64,000 nt of DNA from Saposhnikovia divaricata (lineage: Eukaryota > Streptophyta > Magnoliopsida > Apiales > Apiaceae). This document shows positions 1 through 10,978 of the stretch, in pieces. Numbering within the stretch: position 1 is the first letter of the stretch; each line of letters starts with the position of its first letter. The stretch lies in NCBI GenBank assembly GCA_036435485.1, contig CM071600.1:113080046-113144045 (forward strand). Reading direction: 5' to 3'. The notes beneath the pieces are model-generated. The model was not told the origin of the DNA and made no database searches. It saw only the letters and a list, made by a program, of their open reading frames with translations. The position numbers and the translations under genes are program-made.

Positions 1-353
1 AAAAACGTAGTTCTGAGAATGAGGGGTCAGGCCCTTTATATAGGCTGAGAAGCCTTAGAATTATGGTAGGATTTGGAGACTTGGTGGACAAGTCTTTGAG
101 GAAGGTTCTAGATCTATTCCTTATAGGAATCAGTTTCCATATCGAATTGGATGCCTTGGTGGCTAAGTCTGAAGGGGATATTATCCTTATCCAACTCTTA
201 TTGCTGAGTTATTTATTTCCCCCAATATTAATTACAAAATTAATATTAAAATAGGGATTCTGACCTCATTAATGGGCCCCACGTTTGGACCACACTGGGT
301 CTAATTAATACCATATTAAATGTGTCTTTATGGCTTATTTTCAGCCCATATCA
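1..353 (-). mobile_element. Right-hand end of a Tat-type LTR (cut by window edge)
   Basis: This segment aligns by eye along its whole length with the two LTRs at 23422-23936 and 33257-33771, including the shared 'cagcccatatca' end at 342-353. It is clearly more diverged than those two are from each other. The family's coding strand is minus, so this is the outer end of a 5' LTR, or of a solo LTR, whose remainder lies left of the window. No coding capacity is expected. Confidence 0.8.
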
Positions 354-1449
354 ACGTATATTGATATAAGTATATGTTATAATTCATTTAAGTGGTGTCC
401 ATATATTTAAAATATGATATAAGTATCATTGATATAAGTATATTGATATTTATGTTATATGTTAAGTATATTAATATTTATGTTATATGTTAAGTGGTGT
501 CCATATATTTAAAGTTTCATTTATCAATCTAAATTATATGACATAATGCATCATTTTAATGTATTATATAAAATATGTATTATCATAATTTATAGTCAAG
601 TAATAATCAATGGGTTATTACTAATAATAAGTGTAATTTTATAATATTTATGATCTAAAAAATCATATCTTATTTTCATCTAACATTAGACATTAATAAC
701 GTAATTTTTTATAAACAACATAGATCTTATTTTTAAAGTTTTTTTTAAACATAACTTCAAAAGTTTTTCTACATTTTTAAATTTTATCTTTCTTATATCA
801 ATTATATATTAAATCGTTCAAAGTCTAAATGGTTGGTCGATCAAAAATCTCTAATTTAACTCACATTTTTAAATTTTTGTATACCTAAAATTATAGGATC
901 TACTTATAATTATGTTTGATTTTATAAATAGAATAAAAATATTTATTAAAACACAATCCTATTGATAAATAGATAGAAGTAATAGATAATAGATTTGTCG
1001 CTTCTTTAACTTCTGCGAGTTCGATATATTCAATTGACCTAATTATTACAGATTTGTGTTCGATTTTCATCAAGAACGTGATTCTTGTTTGCGTTTTTGT
1101 ATTAAGTTTAGTAAGAGATATAGTTTTATCTAAAAATATAAAATATAACAATTGCAACGTAATTGATATCCATTTAATTGAAAAAATCTAAAAAATAATA
1201 ATTTTTTTTAATAATGATCGAATGTATAGTTTTATTATATACACAAACTAAAGAAAAGGAGTTACATAAAAATATAAACCAACATTTTATATAGTTGTAT
1301 AAAATTACGGAAATTGAAAAAAAACGGAGTTGCATAAATAATGTAAACAAATATTTCATTTACTCAAAAGTTATAACAAAAAAATAAAATAGGACAAGAA
1401 AAGAAGATGTGATTAATCTAATGAGATTTTTAAAATAATCTCAAGAATC
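354..1449. other. AT-rich intergenic DNA, no gene seen
   Basis: Very AT-rich sequence with no credible coding frame. A 24-bp direct repeat (388-411 and 490-513, containing 'taagtggtgtccatatat') lies in a small duplicated block. Nothing else is supportable. Confidence 0.5.
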
Positions 1450-1535
1450 GATGTAGCACACTTGGTTATGACATGAGATTTCTGAGCAGAGGTTAAGGGT
1501 CGAGGTTAAGGGTTCGATTCTCATTGAATACACAA
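1450..1535 (+). mobile_element. SINE-like head with pol III A and B boxes
   Basis: A box-A-like motif (tagcacacttgg, 1454-1465) is followed 46 bp later by a good box B (ggttcgattc, 1511-1520). This is the internal pol III promoter layout of tRNA-derived plant SINEs. No tRNA cloverleaf can be folded around it, so it is not a tRNA gene. The 3' end of the element is not clear in the AT-rich DNA that follows. Confidence 0.45.
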
Positions 1536-2246
1536 AGTAATATATTTTTTGTATAAATTATAAAATGGTGGCACTTTTGTAATTTTTTAATATGAAGGGG
1601 TAAAATGGACATTTCACAGCCATTTTATTGGCAATTTTTACCCTTGTGTCCTCCTTTAATATATAGTAATAGATTAAAAATATACCTACAACAATTTTTT
1701 ACAATTTTTTTTATAACGGGGTGTTCAACAAATATATAACTTGAGTTCAACATCATTTGTTGAACGATACGATACTTATGTTGAATCCAAGTATACGAAA
1801 TAATTTACATTGGTATGATTAAGAAATTATATTAAATTAATAATATTCTATACTTTTATATTCTGATTTGAGATTGGTGAACCCCAAACGTATAGTTGAA
1901 AATTATATTATATTTATTCAACAAATTTTTAATTACGGTTCAACAAACTCTGTATAAAATAAATATAATTTCATATTTATATACATCCTATTTGGTATTG
2001 GTGAATTCCAGATGGATATTGTTGTGCCTAAAATCTCCATTCATTTGATAGATTTAGGCCCATTTAGCTTAAGGATCCAATCCGTATGGTTAATATGGAT
2101 TATGATTGAGGTCTCTTAAGATAAATGAGATCAAATAGCATGTGAAATAGATCTGGACAGGTTTAGGTTCCTGCAGGTTCTTGAGAGAACAGATTTATGC
2201 AAGTAGAATTTTGGTTTCCATTGCTTTATATAGTATAACACATGAG
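1536..2246. other. AT-rich spacer with possible Helitron 5' end
   Basis: No gene seen. On the minus strand, position 1671 downward reads A|TCTATTACTATATATTAAAG, which resembles the 5' TC terminus of plant Helitrons. I could not find a matching CTRR end with a hairpin, so no element is called. Confidence 0.3.
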
Positions 2247-3153
2247 TAGAGCCGGCCAAAGGTGCGGGTTGAACCGGCCCGCTCGGGACCGGCCCGGTTT
2301 TTTAACCGGTTTAATTCGGCACGCGTTGAACCGGCCCGAACCGGCACGAACCCGTCAAAAAACCCGGTCCGAACACGGTTCAGGAAGTCCAAACCCGCGA
2401 ACCGGCCCGGCCCGGCCCGGGACCGAACGAACCGGGGTGAACCGGCCTGCATCGTATCTTGTTCACAAAAATATTTCAAAAATGTTTTCCAAATGATTAG
2501 TTAACAAAATTTGATTTGATGTGTATTTTTGAAATAAAAAAATTATATATCTATGTTTCACAAATTGAAATAATTTACTTGGCATACAAAAATAAATTCA
2601 AAACTCTTTCGGGACCCTAGCTTTGCATTTATATCTTTGTTCGACCTTTGAGTTAACATGCATGCGTGGACTAACTAGACTAGAGTCCTAACATTTTTCT
2701 TAAAAATATTATTAAAATAATAATATTTATTGATTTAAGATTATTTATTGTATGTTAATTTTAACAACATTTTTTATATATGCATCATAATTTTATATGT
2801 TATCATATTTAAAACACTTGTTATGTATTTTAAGTGGAGAAGTAGAGAAAAATAAATATTTAATTATCAAGTTTAAGATAATTTGGTTACAAGATATGAG
2901 AAAAGAATTCTAAATTTTTAAGGAAGCTAATCTGTTGGATCTATAAAAAAATAAATTAATTTTCAAAATAACGAATAACCGGCCCGGCCCGAACTAACCC
3001 ACGAATCCGGTCACGGGTTTAAATTTTCAGATTCGGAACCGGCACGGCACGGCCCGGATAAATATTCGTGCCGGTTCAGTGTTCTCTTTTTTTGGCACGG
3101 CCCGGGGGAAGCCCGGCCCGGACCGGCCCGGACCGCCCTAATGGCCACCTCTA
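2247..3153. mobile_element. hAT-like non-autonomous element (ACCGGCCCG family)
   Basis: The element is bounded by a perfect 8-bp target duplication, cacatgag (2239-2246 and 3154-3161), which is diagnostic of the hAT superfamily. The ends read TAGAGccGGCCA and, inverted, TAGAGgtGGCCA. Dense GC-rich subterminal repeats of the ACCGGCCCG type fill about 2255-2450 and 2980-3140 and surround an AT-rich core. Short Pro/Arg/Gly-rich reading frames here are just translations of the repeats. No transposase is present. Confidence 0.8.
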
Positions 3154-3299
3154 CACATGAGTAATGTTCATTTGTGTTGGCTAAGTGTTGCTCCATCTCC
3201 TACGCGGGCGTGCAAGGGATGCGAATTGTGGGATTTCGAGGGAAAATCCGAGGCCTAGTAAGTTTTTGGGCTTTCCGCGTGTGCGACCTGCTGACACGA

Positions 3300-3700
3300 A
3301 TATAGCAGAAAATTGGGCCGGCTAAACCCGGACTAGTTTTGCTAATTTGTTATTTAGCAAAAAAAAAAATTGATTTGATAAAATCGAATCTATTTTAATT
3401 ACAGATTTTTTGGCCATCGATATAATTAATTGACGCGTTAATTAATTATGGTATTTGTGTAGCACACAAGCTTATCGTAGACCTTTTCGACACCGATTGT
3501 TTTAATTAACGCGATTAATTAATTAAGGCAGTTGTGTAGCGAACAAGTCTTATCAATCCTATAAATACTCCTTAGGGTCTAGGGTTATTCATCTCATTCA
3601 CAGCCTAAACACATCCAAATACATCTCTCTTCCTGGGAGGCTATCATTTCACACACACGGTGAGAGGCGAAATAGCCTCGAGAATCTCTTATATCCTTCT
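3300..3700 (+). promoter_or_regulatory. LTR- or promoter-like segment with TATA box
   Basis: A TATA motif (ctataaatac, 3559-3568) is followed by a CA/CT-rich leader-like stretch. It is preceded by two imperfect copies of a TTAATTAA-rich block (about 3426-3475 and 3500-3545), each ending in a 'gttgtgtagc'-like motif. This resembles the U3-R part of an LTR. I found no partner LTR or coding region, so it may be a solo remnant. Confidence 0.3.
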
Positions 3701-3967
3701 CTTGTTTATTTATTTGCTTATTCACTGTTATACACCTATTTGTTATTCGCACACATATGGTTTTTTTTTGCAGATTGTTTCACAAAAATATAAAGATGAT
3801 TTGTCTTAATTTTTAGTTTTAGACTCTTTAAGGCCTTCAATTATCAAAAACAATTAATTTTTAATTAGAGACAAATTTTAATTTGATTTGAACAAGTTTA
3901 AAATAATTTTTTTTTTAAAAAAAAAATGTATAGCTTACTAGGAAATTCGAATTCTGGCTAATGTTCT

Positions 3968-4245
3968 CCAGTAACTCAAACTCAGCTTATTTTTTAACGT
4001 CGGATATAGAGTTTTGTTTAATAAGTTTAACAATTTTGGCTCCATCTCCACTCGACTCAGTTTGTTTGCCGCACCCAACTCAGATTTGTTTACCGGACTA
4101 CGCATGCACATCAATTGTGGGTGGCCAACTCATGGTTTAGTTGTTCAAGTAATGTTTCATGGACTTCAATGAATTGTTTGAAAAATGTTTCACATATTTT
4201 TTTCAATAGAATTCGTAAACAAAATGTAATTCATAAAAAGTAAAT
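3968..4245. repeat. Dispersed repeat, copy 1
   Basis: The sequence shares long blocks with 8260-8530: the 'ttattttttaacgtcgga' stretch, a 'catgcacatcaattg' stretch and a 'gtttcatggacttcaatg' stretch, in the same order and orientation. The family was not recognised. The other copy lies in intron 9 of the kinase gene. Confidence 0.6.
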
Positions 4246-5280
4246 TTGGTGACAACCTAATGAAACAAATAAAATTTTACCTTGTTTGCAGTTGAACTAA
4301 ATTTTATTAAAAATGAACCCACATTTTATGATCAATTTCTTGGAATGTAAAATGATCCTTCAATGTTAATGACAAGTAGGTAATAAAGCCGCATTACGCA
4401 CGACACGAAAATATTTTTAAAAATTGTATATATAACATCATTGTTCGTTGAGTTTTATTATTTGAAAGTTGATATGATAAATTGAAACTTGTGTAAAATG
4501 TAATTAAATTTGAATGTTTAAGAATTATAGAGAAAAAAAAAAAGAAAACAAGTTTTAGTTAAACTCTTAAGTGTTAATAATAATATTTTCGAAAATATTG
4601 ATGACATCTATTTTGTTGCATAAAAAATGCTTTTGAAATTCAATATTGATAAACATTTGTAAAGTTTGACAATGGATAAGTAAAAGTAACATTTTTGAAA
4701 TATTTTTGTTGTCGATGCCATTATGAAAGACGTGATTGTTTAGTTTGTTGATAAATTTGTTTGTATCACGAAGAAAAGAAGCAGAATGTAAATGTGATAA
4801 GAAGTGTGATTGACTTAACTTGTCGATAAATTTGGTTGTATGACAAACAAAAGAGAATTCAAATGCATTTTGTAAGTCATGCTTCATATTTTTTGGAGTG
4901 ATCCGACACTTATATATATTCATTTGATTAATTTTTTTGAACATTATTTGTAAAAACTTTATTTGTATATAATATTTAATTTAAATTCATGGACACATGT
5001 TCAAAATGGTACTCACATATTTTAATACTTTTATATCAAATCTTATAATAAATATGTACATGTAATTATATTCCATCTCCAATAAAAATGAATCTAAAAA
5101 TTATTGGATTCTGAATAAACAATAAGTCGTTTAAAATTAATTATTTAAGCAAAATGAAGATTCTCTAACATATTATCAACTTCATCAACTCCATAAAGGC
5201 CTCTTATTTTTTTTCCTACCAAATTACACTGCAAACATAACTTTTATAATAAAAATTTATAAATATTAAATAAAATGTTA
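4246..5280. other. AT-rich spacer with one unrecognised 125-codon frame
   Basis: A minus-strand frame at 4567-4944 is open for 125 codons. It contains two similar halves (TKFIDKL... and NKFINKL...). I recognise no family, composition is extreme (Asn, Ile, Phe, Lys), and no splice or promoter context supports it. It is probably a decayed element or chance. The rest of the interval shows nothing. Confidence 0.25.
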
Positions 5281-5281
5281 T

Positions 5282-6050
5282 TCAAAGCCGACACCCATCT
5301 CATAACATACATGCGCGATTAATTGATCAGTATTAGTATAAGAATGTGTTTAGTTAGAATATTAATTTATTCCAACACAATATAATTAAACAACAAATGT
5401 ATAACTTTTTCATTGATTTAATCATTAAAGAAAAAGGTTGAATTGGTTCAATTTAATCGAGTTGATCATACCCCATGTTTCATGTGTAAAAGTAAATTAT
5501 ATAATATTACTTGTATTTTAAATTGTAGATGTTAATTGAAAAATTTATATACTTCCGTAACTTATCAGGATTCTCACGGTCACTAATTACGAATTTATCG
5601 AAAAGTTAAAATCATTTATTTATTATTGCCAAAAAAATTGCAATGAATTTGAATAAGGATTAGAAATGAACTATATAAATACTTTTAGTTTATCAATTTA
5701 ACTTGAAATAATTGTACTTTTATATGAATAATTAATATTTTATATTAATATAATAATTAAAATGTTCTAATAAAGAAATAATAAAAACTAAAATATTTTA
5801 TATAGATAATTATAATAATTATTGGCTAAAATTTTGTTTTAAATATAAAATAAAGTGTATTTAATATAAGTTTAATAGGTACAATTAATGACTAATTATA
5901 ATCCTATTAAATGCAAGGAAATTATTTAATAAAAAAATCAAAAATGTGGAAAATAAAAAAAAAAAAATTGAAGCTTCAGAGTTCAGAGTGAAAGCCTCTT
6001 CAATCTGCGGCTATTGTAATATATGTAGATTGGTATTTTAAAATTTTCCT
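5282..6050. repeat. Diverged repeat, copy A (contains empty hAT site)
   Basis: This region is homologous to 6185-6200 plus 6756-7440, with shared phrases such as 'ctcataacata', 'agaatattaatttatt' and 'acacaatataat'. At 5287-5294 it holds the uninterrupted target gccgacac, which is duplicated around the hAT element in copy B. Its right end, about 6035, resembles a minus-strand Helitron 5' end (TCTACATATATTAC). Confidence 0.5.
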
Positions 6051-6200
6051 AAAAAAGTGATTTAAAACAGTTTGTATGAATTATTAGTTGGAATAATACT
6101 CTAATATATCAAAAAGTTTAATAATCTTAGAAATATCATAATATGAAAAGTAGCAAATACAATATTAAATAGAACTAAATAACGTTTTGAAAGCCGACAC

Positions 6201-6755
6201 TAGGGCTGAGCATTCGGTCGGTTCGGTCCAGAATCGGACCGAACCGAATAAACCGAAAACCGAAATGTCATTTTTTTTTTGACCGAACCGGACCGAAGTT
6301 TAATCATGGACCGAACCGGACCGAACCGAAATAATTCGGTTCGGTTCGGTCCGGACCGAAAAAACCGAATTTTTTTTTGCAAAAAAACCTATATTATAAA
6401 TAAAGCTAAAAATTCATGATTTATCACAAAAATAATAATCAATTAATCACCACTATTTCACCAACATAGATATAATTAGAATTTACAAATTAGATAATAT
6501 AATTATATTTTATAAGATATATATAAATTGTATATAACATAAATATAAAAATTAAAGTATATATTATTCGGACTATTCGGTCTATTTGGTCCGGACCGAA
6601 ATATTTTTCAAAGAACCGAACCGAACCGATTTTTATTTCGGTCTATTCGGTCCGGACCGAATAAACCGAATTTTCAAAAAATTAGAGCCGAACCGAACCG
6701 AATTTGCACAGTTCGGTTCGATTTTTCGGTTTCGGTTCGGTTTTGCTCAGCCCTA
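6201..6755. mobile_element. hAT-like non-autonomous element (ACCGAA family)
   Basis: A perfect 8-bp duplication gccgacac (6193-6200, 6756-6763) flanks 12-bp perfect inverted termini TAGGGCTGAGCA. Subterminal arrays of ACCGAA/TTCGGT units (6212-6375 and 6570-6745) enclose an AT-rich core. There is no transposase. The empty version of the insertion site is preserved at 5287-5294. The element at 39361-40281 has the same type of termini and arrays. Confidence 0.9.
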
Positions 6756-6763
6756 GCCGACAC

Positions 6764-7235
6764 CCCTCTCATAACATATATGCTCAATAATAGTATAAAA
6801 ATTTATATAATTAGAATATTAATTTATTTTGACACAATATAATGAAAAAACATGTGTATAACATTTTTATCGACTTAATTGCGCAATAAAATGATTGAGT
6901 TTATTATGTAAAAAAAAAAATCTGTCAATATTATTTTGTACAAATTCTAGATTTTAACCAAAAGATTATACTTCTATAACTTATAACGATTTCCACAATT
7001 ATTGATAAAATATTGTTCGAGAAGTTAAGATCGTTTGTCCTACAATCGTTTGAAAAAAGTTTGCAAAAATCTTCAGCATGTAATAAAAAATGACGCAATG
7101 TGAACAATTTTAAGTCGTTAATTTACATGAAAATAATCTTAGTTTTATACATATAACTAATATTTTAAATTTGAATAATAATTATAATGCTCAAATAAAA
7201 TTTGTTAATCTTTTATATAAATAACATGATGTAAA

Positions 7236-7276
<41 letters not shown>

Positions 7277-7440
7277 TAAGTGTAATTAATGATTATTAAG
7301 ATGCCATTAAGATGTTATTAAGATGCTACTTAATGCAAGAAAAAATTAAATAAAAAAAAAGCAAAAAAGTGAAAATTTAAGAAAAATATTTTAAACGATT
7401 CTGGTGCATTTCCAATCTCCTAACATTATAATATATATAG
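6764..7440. repeat. Diverged repeat, copy B
   Basis: This is a second copy of the repeat at 5282-6050, interrupted by the hAT element at its left end. It includes a (TA)n tract at about 7239-7273. The right end (minus strand TCTATATATATTATAATG) again resembles a Helitron 5' terminus, so the pair may be old Helitron-derived elements. The 3' end was not identified. Confidence 0.45.
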
Positions 7441-7520
7441 ATACACAAGGGGTCGCAATTTTGTTCAACAAAATTATAATATATATAGATACACAAGGGG
7501 TCGCAATTTTGTTCAACAAA
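7425..7520. repeat. 48-bp tandem duplication
   Basis: Two identical adjacent units (7425-7472 and 7473-7520) contain 'acacaaggggtcgcaatttt'. They lie just downstream of the kinase gene's 3' end. Confidence 0.85.
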
Positions 7521-7717
7521 AAAATATTGCAATTATTAAAACAAATTATCAAGTCATTTGCATTACTTTAATACTTTCCACTTCAGTTTTTATCACTTCC
7601 TTTTTTCCAATCTTTGCAAAACAGATTGCGACCACCAAGAACAAATTATCAGCTGTTTTGGCACTACAAGTATTAATTACAGATCTAAAACCACATTAGC
7701 AAAAAGGTATAATAGTC

Positions 7718-9640
7718 CTAGATTGGGGTAAAAAGCGTAGCTAAACCTTGGTCAACAGTAACTTGAAGCTTTCCATATGTCAGCAGTGACTTCTGGTCAC
7801 ATTTGTATGTTCCTTTTCCTCTAGCCAGGACCTCACCATCTGAGTCTATTATCCCTTCCTTGGATGGATCAGCAGTTTGCGATCCGGGTTCCAAAATGAA
7901 TGCCTTCACCTATTATACATATCACATAGGAAAGCATATGACAAAACTCACATTAGCTTCACATGTAACAAACATTTGCATGAACAGCTAGTTCTAGGTG
8001 TTCAGAATTGCAGGCATACTAGCCCATATTACACTGTACATCCTCAACAGTCTATGCACTATCTTTTTTTATATTCAACATGAGAATGCTTTCATGTTCC
8101 CTCCATTCAATCAAGACTCTTAGTTCAATTCTATGGAACCCGATCACCACCCTTTTTGTAAACAAAGATGATCGAACTCAGGAGACTTTCCCAGCTTGTA
8201 CGATATAACAAAAAAAATCTGATGAGGATAAAAGAAATAGTATATTTATTTATAATGACGAGCGAGTAACTCGAACTCAACTTATTTTTTAACGTCGGAC
8301 ATAGAGTTTTGTTTAATAAGTTTAACAATTTTGGCTCGAATCAGTAATTAAAAACTCAAAATCGCTCGACTCAATTTGTTTACGCGCTCGACTCAGTTTG
8401 TTTACTGGCCTAAGCATGCACATCAATTGTTTCAAGTAATGTTTCATGGACTTCAATGAATTAATAGAAAAAAGTTTCACATATTTTTTCAATAGAATTC
8501 GTAAGCAAAATGTAATCCATAATACGTAAATATTAAAACAACGTAAGCAAATATTTACAATTAGTTAGTTTTATATTTTGGTTTGATTATATAATTATTA
8601 AGAATATACTAGACATAGGAAAACATGTTAGCAGTTATTACTACTTGGAGGAGGGAGTAAATTTCACAATGCGATTAGGAACAAGGAACAGTTGTTATTA
8701 CAAGTAAAGTTGTCAATAGTAATCATTCAGTGTTACTATCAGAAATCTTTCACTTACGACTTAATGGTCATTGTAAAATTGATGTGTCTCTTTCTTTTTA
8801 AATTCTCAAACACCCAAATTTCATCCCTTCTTAGCATTTCTGTGTTCCTCTAACAAATTTGTACAGAGCTGAATTCATCCAAGTTGTAAGAACCAGTCTG
8901 CCCAATATCCATCGAGAAATCACTAAACCTGTCTCTGTTCAAACCCCCTACCCAAGCAACAAAATCCTGACCTCAATCCAAAGGTCAGTCCTAACCCTAC
9001 CTAAAAAGCCTGTCCACAGAAAGGAAATATACAAAAAAAACTCTCCATCACTATAGTACTCGGGACCCTATACTGCCCCTAAACCAAGTCTCCAGGCATT
9101 GCTTAAAACAAAAATGATGCCTCTCTCCAACACTTGTGAGTCTCTTTATTCAAATATATCAAGTATTTAGTACTTGTGTGCTGAACTGCTAATATAATAC
9201 AGAAGGGCCAATATGATTCCAAGTACCGAATATTTTTTGAAATTATGACTCATATAAAGAAGAATATAATGGTGTATGGAGTGTAGTCGATGCCACTATT
9301 GAGCTTGTTAGGGCCTTCCTCTGATACCTTAAGGTTTTAGAGTGACTGATTACATAACATAGTATCAGAGCTCCGTTTAGGGAGGGTTTCGGGTTGGAGT
9401 CCCTCCACCCCCACTTATTTAATTTAAATATTTGTTTGTCGTTAGCATGGTTGTTGGAATATTTGTTTGTCATTATCATACGATTGAGGGGGAGTGTTAA
9501 ATAATATTTGTTATAGCATAAGATCCTATTGGGACACCTTAGGCTTTTAGAGCGATTGGTTACTTAACACAGAATTAAGTCTCATTCTATTTTTAATGTC
9601 AAGCAATGAAATTTTTGGACTCCATTACCATTTTTAATAT

Positions 9641-9704
<64 letters not shown>

Positions 9705-10191
9705 TATACATATATATGAGTTGCACTCCATGAAGAACACCTTATATAAAGAACAATAAAGAATACCTTTTTTTTAAAAAAAATTAAATTCTGCTGAACG
9801 GTACCTGCCACGTCAGCACTGCCACGTGGCATGCCGCGTCAGCATTGCCACGTGGCATGCCACGTCAGCACATGAACCCCCCCCCCCATTTGCTGACGTG
9901 GCATGCCGCGTGGCAGCTGTTGGCGTGGCAGTGCCACGTCATCAAATATGGGCCATCTGCTGATGTGGCACTGCCACATCAGCATGCCACGTGGCAGTGC
10001 TGACGTGGCGTTGCTGACGTGGCAGGTAATGTTTATCAGAATTTTTTTTTAATCTGGTGTGTGAGGGTGCATTTTAATTGTGTGGGTGCCCTTGGCGGGG
10101 CCATTAGATCATAATAGAATCAATGGTTTAGATTGATATAAGGGTGTTCTTTATTGTTCATTATATAAGGGTGTTCTTTATGGAGCAATGG

Positions 10192-10267
<76 letters not shown>

Positions 10268-10925
10268 TAGCTTTCAAACAATAAACTCACCTTAAGATAC
10301 AATACATGAGGTGATTTGACATGGTTTCCGTTGTTCATTTCAGTCATTAGAGCTAGCAAGGGTAACTTGGAGCAAGTCTTCATAATGATCAGATCCAAAT
10401 AACCATCAGCGAACTGCACTTAAACAAGCAACAATAATTAACCAACTGTTGTATTTCGAAAAATTAACAGGACCAGTAGGATGTTAAATGAAATGTATTA
10501 GTTAGAAGGAGTAACGAAACAGGTCCAGAAGTGCGCAAGTGACATTTCATTCCGGTCACTAATCGGTGTGTGCGTGTGTGTGTGTGTGTATATATATAGG
10601 GTAAAGGGTATCTAAAGTTAACTTTAGATAGATTTCCTAAAGTTAAGTGACTAAGTGTGTATTTATGTAAATTCTTCACATTTTTTAAATAGAATTAAAA
10701 AAACAAAAATATGATCATTTTAAACATAAAAAATAAAATTGCTAACATGCATTTGACCAAGATGAGATTTGTATTCAACATTGTAAAATCAAATTTCATT
10801 AATAAAAAGTATTTTTTTATTAATTTCCATTGTAGCTTCATTGACTTATTAGATTAACTTTGGGAGATTTATCTAAAGGTACCTTTAGATTCTTTTTACC
10901 CATATATATATACGAGAGAGAAATC

Positions 10926-10978
<53 letters not shown>

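Noticed and set aside
1450..1535. Possible tRNA gene
   Set aside because: A and B boxes are present, but no cloverleaf or anticodon stem can be drawn; better explained as a SINE head.
2195..2504. Three overlapping Arg/Pro/Gly-rich frames on both strands
   Set aside because: They are translations of the ACCGGCCCG subterminal repeats of the hAT element; all frames stay open because of the repeat, not selection.
9243..9479. Minus-strand frame with GWRDSNPKPS
   Set aside because: It is read through the TRIM primer-binding and LTR sequences in antisense, a common spurious peptide from such elements.
9652..10973. Regular repeats resembling an array such as CRISPR
   Set aside because: These are TA and GA microsatellites and MITE ends in a plant intron, without spacers.
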